In this document: piece by piece, positions 16,576 to 24,148 of the stretch
How positions within the stretch are numbered: position 1 is the stretch's first letter
Layout: each line of letters opens with the position of its first letter
Assembly (NCBI GenBank): GCA_902603095.1
Contig: CACKTS010000010.1
Location: 1 to 37,570, forward strand
Reading direction: 5' to 3'
Origin: an uncultured Alphaproteobacteria bacterium
GTDB taxonomy: Bacteria; Pseudomonadota; Alphaproteobacteria; HIMB59; GCA-002718135
Length of the DNA: 37,570 nucleotides
Made by a program: the position numbers and the translations under genes
The notes under the pieces: generated by a model
The model's database searches: none
What the model was told of the DNA's origin: nothing
What the model saw: only the letters and a program-made list of their open reading frames with translations

Positions 16576-17232
16576 TTATTTTTTACGAATAAATGAAAGG
16601 CCGTCAGATAGTGGTAGTAAAGAAAATTCTACTCTATCATCTTGATTAATTTTTAGGTTTAATTCACGAATAGTTTTAGTTTGCGAATCAGTTTTATTGG
16701 TATCTGCAACATCACCGTGCCATAACATGTTATCAATAATAATAATGCCATTTGAAGGAACTAAACTCAAAGATAATTCATAATAATTTGGATAATTATT
16801 TTTATCGGCATCAATAAAAATCAGATCAAATGTATGTTGACGATCAATTAAACTTTGCATCACATCAGTACCTAATCCAATTATGGATTCGATTTTAGAA
16901 GTCAGACCGTCCTGGTCCCAATATTTTTTTGCTAATGGTAAAAATTCTTCAGAATTATCAATAGTGACTATTCTTCCATCAGATGGAAGTCCTCGCGCCA
17001 TATATAATGTACTTAAACCTGTAAATCTTCCAATCTCTAAACATGATTTTGCTTTCGATGTTTTAACAATGATTTCTAAAAATTGACCTTGCTCTTTAGC
17101 AATTTGCATTTCAGCAACCTTCCCTAGGGCTTTGGTATCTTTCTCTAAATTATCTACAACATTATCTTTTCGGTATCCTACATTTTGTAAATACTTTATG
17201 AGATCTTCATTAATTTCTAACTGTGTGCTCAT
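16576..17232 (-). CDS. class I SAM-dependent O-methyltransferase (caffeoyl-CoA OMT-like)
   Basis: A 218-residue O-methyltransferase of the family-3 type. The SAM-binding block CLEIGRFTGLSTLYMARGLP is around residues 60-80. The acidic VTIDNSEEF is the ribose-binding strand, and DLIFIDADKNNYPNYYE with the metal-ligand Asp/Asn follows, then IIIDNMLWHGDV. Bacterial homologues methylate catechol-type hydroxyls but the substrate is unknown. Its ATG shares one base with the deoA stop, so it is the last gene of the cdd-pnp-deoA operon although it has no obvious role in nucleoside breakdown. Downstream lies the hsp20 promoter. Confidence 0.88.
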   Translation of the reverse strand: MSTQLEINEDLIKYLQNVGYRKDNVVDNLEKDTKALGKVAEMQIAKEQGQFLEIIVKTSKAKSCLEIGRFTGLSTLYMARGLPSDGRIVTIDNSEEFLPLAKKYWDQDGLTSKIESIIGLGTDVMQSLIDRQHTFDLIFIDADKNNYPNYYELSLSLVPSNGIIIIDNMLWHGDVADTNKTDSQTKTIRELNLKINQDDRVEFSLLPLSDGLSFIRKK

Positions 17233-18545
17233 TAGTTTATCACTTCGTAGGTATAGGGAAGTTCAGATACCTCAGAATCAGTTATAATAAAACAGTCCTG
17301 TATTTTTTTTCTAACAATTTCATAATCATCTTCAGATTTTGTATACACACTTAAAAGGGGTAGTTTTGGATTAACTTTATCACCAACTCGTAAAATATTA
17401 TTGTAACCTACATTAAAATTAATTTTATCCGTAGTTTGTTTTCTTCCTCCACCTAACTCAATAAGAATCAATCCTAGATCTCTTGTTTTAATTTTCTCTA
17501 CCCAGCCAGATTTTGTTGGAAAAATATCTTTCTTTATGGCGTTACTCTTTAAATGTTTTTCATGTGAAGATAAAATATCTGAAGGCCCCCCTAAAGCTTG
17601 GACCATTTTTTCAAATTTTTCTGCTGCTTCTCCGTTTGACATTACGATATTAATTTTTTCAAGAGCAGCTTTTTTTGAAAGCTTTTGTGACATCATTAAA
17701 ATTGAAGCAATTAATTCATACGTTATTTTTTCAAGCCTTGATTCTTTTTCTTGGTTTTTTAGAAAATTAATACATTCTGATATCTCTAAAATATGACCTG
17801 CACTTTTTCCTAAAACCTGATTCATGTCAGTTATAATAGCCTCACATTGTAAACCTGCCCCTTTTGCTACTCCTACAAGAGAGTGAGATAAATCTCTTGC
17901 TATATCTACAGTGCTATTAAATGAACCATTGCCAACCTTAACATCCAATACCAATGTCCTTAAGCCTGATGCAATTTTTTTTGATAAAATAGATGATGTA
18001 ATTAACGGCAAAGATTCTACAGTGCCAACAATGTCTCTAATTGAGTATAGTTTTTTATCTGCGGGTGCTAAGTTTTCGGTTTGTCCTATAATCGCACAGC
18101 CAACTTCTTTAACTGCTCTCTTAAATATGTCTAGTTCGGGTTGAGTGTTGTAACCTGGTATGGAATCAAATTTATCGAGAGTCCCTCCAGTATGTCCGAG
18201 ACCTCTTCCAGAAATCATTGGAACAAATAGTCCACATGCTGCTAAAATAGGTGCAAGAATAATGCTGGTTTTATCTCCAACACCGCCAGTAGAATGCTTA
18301 TCACATACTAAATCTGTATCAACAACGCCTTCCCAATTAATCGTCTCTCCCGAAGTTGTCATTGCTTCAGTTAAATTAACTGTTTCTTCTGGTATCATGC
18401 CATTTAAAAAAATAGCCATGCTCATCGCAGCAACTTGTGAATCTGAAAAAGATCCGTCTGTTAAACCTTTTACAAAAAGAGAGATTTCTTCTTTCGAAAG
18501 AACTTTCTTATCCCTCTTTCTTCTAATTATTTCCTGTGGAATCAT
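17232..18545 (-). CDS. deoA: thymidine phosphorylase
   Basis: A 437-residue enzyme, essentially the length of E. coli DeoA. It opens with MIPQEIIRRKRDKKVLSKEEI as DeoA does. It carries the phosphate-binding KHSTGGVGDKTS (residues 83-94) and the family signature SGRGLGHTGGTLDKFDSIPG (about 118-137). It splits thymidine or deoxyuridine with phosphate into base and deoxyribose-1-phosphate. Its start overlaps the pnp end by 23 bases and its stop overlaps the methyltransferase start by one base, so this is a tightly coupled catabolic operon. Deoxyuridine from the upstream cytidine deaminase is a ready substrate. Confidence 0.93.
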   Translation of the reverse strand: MIPQEIIRRKRDKKVLSKEEISLFVKGLTDGSFSDSQVAAMSMAIFLNGMIPEETVNLTEAMTTSGETINWEGVVDTDLVCDKHSTGGVGDKTSIILAPILAACGLFVPMISGRGLGHTGGTLDKFDSIPGYNTQPELDIFKRAVKEVGCAIIGQTENLAPADKKLYSIRDIVGTVESLPLITSSILSKKIASGLRTLVLDVKVGNGSFNSTVDIARDLSHSLVGVAKGAGLQCEAIITDMNQVLGKSAGHILEISECINFLKNQEKESRLEKITYELIASILMMSQKLSKKAALEKINIVMSNGEAAEKFEKMVQALGGPSDILSSHEKHLKSNAIKKDIFPTKSGWVEKIKTRDLGLILIELGGGRKQTTDKINFNVGYNNILRVGDKVNPKLPLLSVYTKSEDDYEIVRKKIQDCFIITDSEVSELPYTYEVIN

Positions 18546-19350
18546 TAAATTTCACTTCTGTAATAAAGTTTTTAATTAGTTGAACAATATTTTGTTCAGC
18601 AAGACTAGCATTTTCCAATGTTTCTTTATGACTAAGTTTTGTTTTGTTCATCCCTGCAGCTAAATTCGTTATGACACTAATTGCGATAACAGGAAGATCA
18701 CAATGATTAGCTACTAATACTTCTGGAACTGTTGACATGCCTACAGCATTGCCACCAATTACTTTTAGAGCATTGATTTCTGCAGGAGTTTCAAAATTTG
18801 GACCAGAATACATGCAGTAGATACCTTCAAAGATTTGTTGATTAGTTTTTTTGCCTATTTCCAGCAATTGATCACGGTAAAATTTATGATAACCATCACT
18901 CATATCATGAAATCTAGGTCCGTACTCATCTTGGTTTTTTCCAATTAAAGGATTGTAGCCACTCCAATTAATGTGATCAGATATTGCCATTAAACTTCCG
19001 GCTGGCATATTTTCATTAAGACTTCCTGCAGCATTAGTAACTATTAAAAGTTTACATCCTATATCTTTTAATACACGAACTGGTTTAGCAAGACTATTTG
19101 GTTCATGACCTTCATAGATGTGAGATCGACCATACATGCACACTACTTTTTTATTCTCTATCTCGCCCAAAACTAATTTGCCTGCATGTCCTTTTACTGT
19201 AGGTTGAGGAAAATCTGGGAGATCCGTATACGGTATTTCTTTAATAATATTTTGTGATTCAAAAAAATTAGTTAAGCCAGATCCTAAAATAATTGCAATT
19301 TCTGGCTGTGTATTTGTTTGTTCTAAAAAAAATTTTGATGAGGAATGCAT
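18523..19350 (-). CDS. purine nucleoside phosphorylase (trimeric class)
   Basis: A 275-residue PNP of the trimeric, PunA/XapA type. Features are the phosphate-loop ILGSGL near residue 21, GHAGKLVLGEI with MYGRSHIYEGH (about 54-82), VTNAAGS, and VIGGNAVGMSTVPEV. The base-recognising Asn is in VITNLAAGM, which favours 6-oxopurines (inosine, guanosine). It splits nucleosides with phosphate into base plus (deoxy)ribose-1-phosphate. It would use the inosine made by the adenosine deaminase elsewhere in the window. It shares one base with the end of cdd and overlaps deoA by 23 bases. The assignment to PNP is firm; punA versus xapA naming is not. Confidence 0.92.
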   Translation of the reverse strand: MHSSSKFFLEQTNTQPEIAIILGSGLTNFFESQNIIKEIPYTDLPDFPQPTVKGHAGKLVLGEIENKKVVCMYGRSHIYEGHEPNSLAKPVRVLKDIGCKLLIVTNAAGSLNENMPAGSLMAISDHINWSGYNPLIGKNQDEYGPRFHDMSDGYHKFYRDQLLEIGKKTNQQIFEGIYCMYSGPNFETPAEINALKVIGGNAVGMSTVPEVLVANHCDLPVIAISVITNLAAGMNKTKLSHKETLENASLAEQNIVQLIKNFITEVKFNDSTGNN

Positions 19351-19766
19351 TATAAATTTTCTGGACCAAATGAATCGGGCAATAAATCTTCTAATGTTGA
19401 TGTTTTAATATGCCCATTAATATTACACATATGAATATTAACATCTAGTGATGCAAACTCTCTTAGTCTTTGTCTGCATCCTCCACAAGGCGAACATAAT
19501 AATTCGCCTGAGCCGATAACAACTACTTCTTTAATTTTAGTATAGCCATTTGCTACAAGATTACCAATAGCGCTCGCTTCAGCACATTGCGATTGAGGAT
19601 AAGCTGCATTTTCAACATTACAACCTGAAATAATTGTATTACCTTCTGTTAAAAATGCTGCACCTACTTTAAATTTTGAGTAAGGAACATGGGCCCTATC
19701 TCTAACATCTTTTGCTGCTTGAAAAAGTTTGTCAAAATTTTCTGAAATCATATGATTGTTTAGCAT
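19350..19766 (-). CDS. cdd: cytidine deaminase
   Basis: A 138-residue homotetrameric-type cytidine deaminase. The zinc site is CAEASAIGNLV (Cys in place of the His used by dimeric enzymes, with catalytic Glu) plus PCGGCRQ. The substrate-binding CNVENAAYPQ precedes it. It converts (deoxy)cytidine to (deoxy)uridine, feeding thymidine phosphorylase two genes later. It is the first gene of the nucleoside operon. Two start codons are possible, 19766 and 19751 (residue 6); neither has a clear Shine-Dalgarno, and I keep the longer. It is divergent from the trpF-like gene across a 54-base AT-only spacer. Confidence 0.92.
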   Translation of the reverse strand: MLNNHMISENFDKLFQAAKDVRDRAHVPYSKFKVGAAFLTEGNTIISGCNVENAAYPQSQCAEASAIGNLVANGYTKIKEVVVIGSGELLCSPCGGCRQRLREFASLDVNIHMCNINGHIKTSTLEDLLPDSFGPENL

Positions 19767-19820
19767 GTAAAAAAAATTAGTGCTATATTAAGTAAAAAAT
19801 AAAAATTATAATATTAGTAA

Positions 19821-20471
19821 ATGAATAAAGTATCTCTAAAAATTTGTGGTATCACCAACTCACAGTCAATAAAAATGGCCTATAAAAATAAAATAAAATC
19901 TCTTGGTTTTGCTAGTAATAACCTAAATGGCCCAAATACAGTTACTGATAAAAAAATACAAATATTAATCAAAGAATGCAAAACTTATAAAATTGAATCG
20001 GTTTTATTAACTCGCTATGTGTCCTTAGATAAATTAATTAAGCAAATAGATTTTACAAAACCCAAAACTATTTCTTGCTCATATCATTTTAGTAAAAACC
20101 AATTACAAGTTTTACGAAAAACATTTAAAAGATTAAAAATTGGAATAGCAATTAATCCTGAAAATTTTAATATGAAATATCTTAACAATATAAAAAAAAT
20201 TATAAATGTAATTTATTATGATATGAATGTGTACAAAGCGAAGAGCATTAAAACTTATGCTTTAGTTAAGTGTTTAAAACAAATTCAATATATAAAAAAT
20301 CTTTCCATTCCTGTTTTTATTGGGGGTGGAATCAATGAAAAAAAAGCTAAGGAAATAGTAAATTTATTAAAACCCGAGGGCATTGATGTATCTCGAAGTC
20401 TCAAAAATTCTAAAAATGTAATTTCTTCAAAGAAGCTAAAAAACTTTTTAAAACAAGTTACGGTAGTTTAA
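19821..20471 (+). CDS. degenerate TrpF-like (phosphoribosylanthranilate isomerase-fold) protein
   Basis: A 216-residue predicted TIM barrel with the TrpF opening VSLKICGIT (catalytic Cys at C9). It has an Asp at the end of a middle strand (D134, in YYDMN), a GGGI phosphate-binding turn (168-171) and GIDVSRS near residue 187, where TrpF normally has VDVNSGVE. The usual SPRYV after the second strand, VQLHG and GGTGxxFDW are all missing or unrecognisable. Lysine makes up 38 of 216 residues. No trpA, trpB, trpC or trpD is near; instead it converges on folK with a 24-base overlap. It could be a fast-evolving true isomerase or a barrel with another role. Confidence 0.7.
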   Translation: MNKVSLKICGITNSQSIKMAYKNKIKSLGFASNNLNGPNTVTDKKIQILIKECKTYKIESVLLTRYVSLDKLIKQIDFTKPKTISCSYHFSKNQLQVLRKTFKRLKIGIAINPENFNMKYLNNIKKIINVIYYDMNVYKAKSIKTYALVKCLKQIQYIKNLSIPVFIGGGINEKKAKEIVNLLKPEGIDVSRSLKNSKNVISSKKLKNFLKQVTVV

Positions 20472-20948
20472 TTTTTTAATAACATAGTGATCTTTTAGGT
20501 TTTTAATTAACTCTTTCACTGATAACTTTGAAACTGGGTCCTTAAAAAAAGGGGCTATATCAAGAAGTGGGCATAAGACAAAATCTCTTTCTTGTAATCT
20601 TGGATGAGGAATAACTAAATTATTGTTTTTAAAAATTTTTTTATCCCAAAAAATGATGTCTAAGTCTATTTTTCTTGGGCCATTAATAATTCTTTTATTT
20701 TTATGTAGCTTTCTTTCTATCAAGTGTATTTTTTTTATTAAATCACTTGGGTGAATTTCTGATTTTAGAGAAACCATAGTGTTATAAAAATAATTTTGTT
20801 TTAAATAACCATATGGTTTTGATTTATAGATATTAGCTAACTTAGAAATATTACCTATTTTACTTAATTCAAAAACTGCCCTTGAAAGGTTATTTCTATA
20901 ATTGCCAACGTTGGTTCCCAGGGCGATATAATAACTAGTTGGATACAC
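20448..20948 (-). CDS. folK: FolK, 6-hydroxymethyl-7,8-dihydropterin pyrophosphokinase
   Basis: A 166-residue HPPK with the N-terminal YYIALGTNVGNYRNNL. The substrate/ATP signature is INGPRKIDLDIIFWDK (about 89-104), containing the RxxDLDxL core. A PHPRLQERDFVLCPLLDIAP C-terminal block follows. It makes the activated pterin that FolP joins to p-aminobenzoate. It is the last gene of the minus-strand pab/fol operon, overlapping folB by 14 bases and the convergent trpF-like gene by 24 bases. Lysine-rich like the rest of the block. Confidence 0.92.
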   Translation of the reverse strand: MYPTSYYIALGTNVGNYRNNLSRAVFELSKIGNISKLANIYKSKPYGYLKQNYFYNTMVSLKSEIHPSDLIKKIHLIERKLHKNKRIINGPRKIDLDIIFWDKKIFKNNNLVIPHPRLQERDFVLCPLLDIAPFFKDPVSKLSVKELIKNLKDHYVIKKLNYRNLF

Positions 20949-21279
20949 TTACTGTTTCTGATCCGTAACGTTTAGCAACTGCAGTTTTATTAATTTTGAT
21001 TTTAACTTTTTTAATCTTAAATTTTTTTTCTAACATTTGCGAAGAGGATATGATAAGTTTTTCTAGAGTCTTGTATCTTGATTCATTTATAAATTTTTTT
21101 AGTGATTTAGTTACACTAGAATAATCTTTTAGATTAGACATTGTTTCTAAATTTTTGCCTTTGAGCACACTATAACTAAAATTTAGGGTAACTTTTAGTA
21201 ATTGCTTTTTCTTTCTTTCATCTGGTTTTATACCAATGTTAGCAAATACTTTTAGGTTTTTAATTTCTACATCAAACAT
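20935..21279 (-). CDS. folB: FolB-like dihydroneopterin aldolase
   Basis: A 114-residue T-fold protein. VFANIGIKPDERKKKQLLKVTLNF (about 11-34) matches the FolB pattern GxxxxERxxxQ, with the catalytic-region Glu at E21. DYSSV (52-56) and TLEKLI (71-76) match the later conserved sites, and the C-terminal KIKINKTAVAKRYGSETV carries the conserved Lys. Length is close to the usual 115-120. It converts dihydroneopterin to hydroxymethyl-dihydropterin for FolK. It overlaps folP by 13 bases and folK by 14. Lysine is 24 of 114 residues, an extreme value. Sequence is divergent but position in the operon makes the call firm. Confidence 0.87.
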   Translation of the reverse strand: MFDVEIKNLKVFANIGIKPDERKKKQLLKVTLNFSYSVLKGKNLETMSNLKDYSSVTKSLKKFINESRYKTLEKLIISSSQMLEKKFKIKKVKIKINKTAVAKRYGSETVSVSN

Positions 21280-22085
21280 AAATTTTTATAAACTTTTAAG
21301 GATTGGTATGTTTCTTTTACATCATGCACTCTAAACATATTCACTCCTTTTTTATAGCAATAAAGAGCAGAGGCTATTGACCCACCAAGCCGGTTATTGA
21401 CATTACTTTTATCTATTCCGTTTATCCAGCTTTTCCGAGAAGTTCCCAACATTATTCCACATTTTTTTATTTTAAACTTATGGATATTTTGCATAATTTC
21501 AAAATTTTGGGCGAGGTTTTTACCAAAACCAATTCCAGGATCAAACCAAATTTTAGACTGTGGTATTTTATATTTATCTGTTTGTTTAAGTGTTTTTTGA
21601 AAAATTTTTTTTATATCACTGACTACATTTTTATATGAATTCACCTTAGATTGCATAATTTTAGGGGGGGCTGGTGTATGCATTAAAACTAAACCATTTT
21701 TGAATTTTTTAGTCAGATGGAAAAGGTCATTGGAGCCGCCAAAAATATCATTAATAATATGCGCACCGTTTTCTAAAGCAAATTCCTGTGTTTCAATCTT
21801 TGAAGAATCAACCGATATTAGGAATTTATCCTTAGGTAATTTTTTTAAAATTGGTGATAGTTTTCTAATTTCCTGCTTATAACTTATTGGGTCACTTCCT
21901 GGTCTTGTGCTCTCCGCCCCTATGTCAATAATTTGAGCACCATCTTTAACCATCTGCTTTATGGACTTTAGGGCATTAGAAGTTTTATAATTTTTACCAG
22001 CATCACTAAAAGAATCTTTAGTCACATTACAAATGCCCATTATGGATGGAGATAAAATAGAAAAATTATTTTTATTAAATATCAT
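21267..22085 (-). CDS. folP: FolP, dihydropteroate synthase
   Basis: A 272-residue TIM-barrel enzyme. IMGICNVTKDSFSDAG (15-30) is the first DHPS signature and DIGAESTRPGSDPIS (54-68) the second. They are followed by the HIINDIFGG strand, LMHTPAPP, WFDPGIGFGKN, GTSRKSWI and a C-terminal RVHDV, so every substrate-binding block is present. It condenses p-aminobenzoate with the activated pterin and is the target of sulfonamides. It starts within the last codons of pabC (4-base overlap) and overlaps folB by 13 bases. Confidence 0.94.
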   Translation of the reverse strand: MIFNKNNFSILSPSIMGICNVTKDSFSDAGKNYKTSNALKSIKQMVKDGAQIIDIGAESTRPGSDPISYKQEIRKLSPILKKLPKDKFLISVDSSKIETQEFALENGAHIINDIFGGSNDLFHLTKKFKNGLVLMHTPAPPKIMQSKVNSYKNVVSDIKKIFQKTLKQTDKYKIPQSKIWFDPGIGFGKNLAQNFEIMQNIHKFKIKKCGIMLGTSRKSWINGIDKSNVNNRLGGSIASALYCYKKGVNMFRVHDVKETYQSLKVYKNLCLM

Positions 22086-22840
22086 AATTCTAATTGAGTC
22101 TTATACATTGAAGATAGTCTTTTAAACATTTTTGAAGAAGAGCTAAACCATTTAATTTGAGGAATTGATGTTACATTTATAACTCCTTTGCCAGAACCGA
22201 CTAGAATTATTTCATCTGCAACTGATAAGTCTGAAAAACGTATTGATTTAAAAAAATATTTGTTCTTAATTTTTTTTAACAAATAATTTATTGTTATACC
22301 TTTGTAGTAATTTCCCTTAGGGAGAATAATCTGATTATTTGTTATCAAAATTAAGTTTGTTGTTGAGCCCTCAAGAATTATATTTTTATTATAAAATAAT
22401 ATTTCCATTTTTTGCATATTAATATTTTTTTGCATGGATAATATTTTTTTATATTGTAAATTTTTAATTTTTGCATTTGATCTTTGATAATTAACAAGCT
22501 TGCATTGAAAAATTTTATTTGGTTTTAATCGAGACCTTAAAGATAAGGATATTTTGTTATTCTTAATTGCAACTCTAAGCAGGTGATTATATTTTTTTAT
22601 TTTTAGATTACGGGGAATTAATTCTAATAATTTTTTTTCAGTTAACAAAAAATTTATATTAAGTTTTTTTAGACTTTTGTTTAAGCGCAATAAGTGATCT
22701 TTTAAAAAAATATATTTAGGACTTTCTCCATATACTCGAATTGTTGTAAAAACACCCTTTGACCCCCACAAATGATCGTATTTTACATTTTCAAATGTGT
22801 TAAGCTTGTATGATCTTTTGAATAAGAAGTTTGCCATCAA
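22082..22840 (-). CDS. pabC: PabC-like aminodeoxychorismate lyase (fold-type IV PLP enzyme)
   Basis: A 252-residue branched-chain-aminotransferase-fold PLP protein. It has GVFTTIRVYGE near residue 29, DHLLRLNKSLKKL near 48, the Schiff-base lysine in QYKKILSMQ (K131 or K132), the LEGSTTNLILI motif (156-166) and VGSGKGVINVTSI (214-226). These are the standard order and spacing for PabC/D-amino-acid transaminase relatives. Context after pabB-pabA and before folP selects aminodeoxychorismate lyase, which releases p-aminobenzoate and pyruvate. The first codons overlap pabA by 41 bases. A shorter start is possible but no alternative ATG is near. Confidence 0.85.
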   Translation of the reverse strand: MMANFLFKRSYKLNTFENVKYDHLWGSKGVFTTIRVYGESPKYIFLKDHLLRLNKSLKKLNINFLLTEKKLLELIPRNLKIKKYNHLLRVAIKNNKISLSLRSRLKPNKIFQCKLVNYQRSNAKIKNLQYKKILSMQKNINMQKMEILFYNKNIILEGSTTNLILITNNQIILPKGNYYKGITINYLLKKIKNKYFFKSIRFSDLSVADEIILVGSGKGVINVTSIPQIKWFSSSSKMFKRLSSMYKTQLEL

Positions 22841-23357
22841 CAGTTAAAAACGAATCAGGGTGAAATTGAAATCCATATACATTATTAATAGTATCTTCTA
22901 TAGCCATGGCAACATTAGTTTCTACACATCTCATAGTTATTTTGAGAGAAGTCGACTTAAAAGGCTCTTTAAGTTTAAGAGAATGGTATCGCCCAGCAAG
23001 AAAAATCGTATTAGGCTTAAAAAAGGAGCTGCCTTTCAATACTTTAACTTTTGACTGATATCCGTGATATATTTTTTTTTGAGGAATAATTTTACCTTTT
23101 TGAGCAAACAATATTTGTTGAAAACCTAAGCAAATACCAATAATTTTTTTAATACCTTTGTATTGGTAATAAATTTTTTGTGTTTCTGGATAGTGAGATG
23201 GGTCGCCAGGCCCGGGCGAAAAAACAATAATTTTTGATTTTTCTAACTTGTTCCTATCAATGTCATAATAGTTTGAAACATAAGTTGGGGCAAAACTCTC
23301 AAGGAGATGAACTAAATTATACGTAAAGGAATCTTCGTGATCGATAACGTAAATCAT
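22800..23357 (-). CDS. pabA: PabA/TrpG-type glutamine amidotransferase, altered triad
   Basis: A 185-residue class I glutamine amidotransferase. The N-terminal IDHEDSFTYNL and the oxyanion loop VFSPGPGDP (45-53) are typical of PabA/TrpG. The nucleophile is C76 in IIGICLGFQQI. The C-terminal motif reads YGFQFHPDS, giving H166 but Asp at 168 where the triad Glu is nearly invariant. The usual His after CLG is Phe (F79). It should supply ammonia from glutamine to the chorismate-binding subunit encoded just upstream (4-base overlap). Whether the Asp-containing triad is fully active is open. Confidence 0.88.
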   Translation of the reverse strand: MIYVIDHEDSFTYNLVHLLESFAPTYVSNYYDIDRNKLEKSKIIVFSPGPGDPSHYPETQKIYYQYKGIKKIIGICLGFQQILFAQKGKIIPQKKIYHGYQSKVKVLKGSSFFKPNTIFLAGRYHSLKLKEPFKSTSLKITMRCVETNVAMAIEDTINNVYGFQFHPDSFLTVDGKLLIQKIIQA

Positions 23358-24148
23358 GTTTTAAATAAATCTAAAAGTGATTTAGCCTTGATGTAGTTTT
23401 CTTTGTATTCTTTTTTTGGTTTACTATCAATAACAACGCCGCTTGCTGATGAAATTTCTACCCGTTTTTTGTAATTTAAAATTGAGCGAATAATAATATT
23501 AAAGCGCATATCGCCATTACTATTAATATAACCAAAACTGCCAGTATAAATATTTCTGTTTAGTTTTTCTCTACTGTTAAGAAGTTTTAAAGTACTTTTT
23601 TTTGGACAACCGATCACTGATCCTCCGGGCATCATTGCAGAAACAATATCATGATTGCTGACATTCTTTTTCAACTTACCTTTGATCTCAGTAACATAAT
23701 GATAAAGATCTCTGTATTCTTCAACGCTTTTCAATTTATTAATTTTAACACTGCCCGTTTTACATATACGTGATAAATCATTACGCTCCATATCAACAAT
23801 CATATTATGTTCTTTGCTTTCTTTTTCATTTTTTTTAAAAAAACCATTAGCAAATTTTGTAGTCATTCTTTTTGTTCTATTTAGTGTTCCTGCTATTGGT
23901 TTTGTCATTACAACATCTTTCTTTTTTTGAATCAATGTTTCAGGAGAACAACTTATAATGCTATAATCCTTATCTCTTATTAGAAAACTTTCTGGAGATT
24001 CATTGATGCTCATTAATTTCCAGAAAAATTTAACAGCGTCTATGTTGGATTTATTTTGATAAGTTTGACAAATTTTAATTTGATATGTTTCTCCTAGTTT
24101 TATTTTTTTTTGAAAAATGTCTGAAAAGACTAGAGTATTGTGACTCAT
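23354..24148 (-). CDS. pabB: PabB-like chorismate-binding domain (C-terminal part of split pabB)
   Basis: A 264-residue open frame holding the chorismate-binding enzyme core. It includes GETYQIKICQTY (18-29), SCSPETLI, KPIAGTLNRTK, KESKEHNMIVDMERNDLSRI, VEEYRDLYHYVTEIKG, MMPGGSVIGCPKK, YTGSFGYINSNGDMRFNIIIRS and SGVVIDSKPKKEYKE. PGGS and the MRFNIIIRS strand are PabB-like, but PIAGT has Ala where PabB enzymes normally have the nucleophilic Lys (PIKGT); Ala is typical of TrpE. The ATG at 24148 has no ribosome site and the family's N-terminal domain is encoded in another frame just upstream. This is best read as the second part of one gene broken at a T-run (24123-24128). Confidence 0.85.
   Translation of the reverse strand: MSHNTLVFSDIFQKKIKLGETYQIKICQTYQNKSNIDAVKFFWKLMSINESPESFLIRDKDYSIISCSPETLIQKKKDVVMTKPIAGTLNRTKRMTTKFANGFFKKNEKESKEHNMIVDMERNDLSRICKTGSVKINKLKSVEEYRDLYHYVTEIKGKLKKNVSNHDIVSAMMPGGSVIGCPKKSTLKLLNSREKLNRNIYTGSFGYINSNGDMRFNIIIRSILNYKKRVEISSASGVVIDSKPKKEYKENYIKAKSLLDLFKT

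Noticed and set aside
18160-18579. 139-codon open frame on the plus strand
   Set aside because: It is wholly antisense to deoA and the pnp end, with no family resemblance or ribosome site; a shadow of the real genes.
24123-24128. Programmed +1 frameshift in pabB
   Set aside because: CUU-U can slip, but there is no stop codon or stimulatory structure at the site as in prfB. A mutation or read error is simpler, so it is kept only as an alternative.
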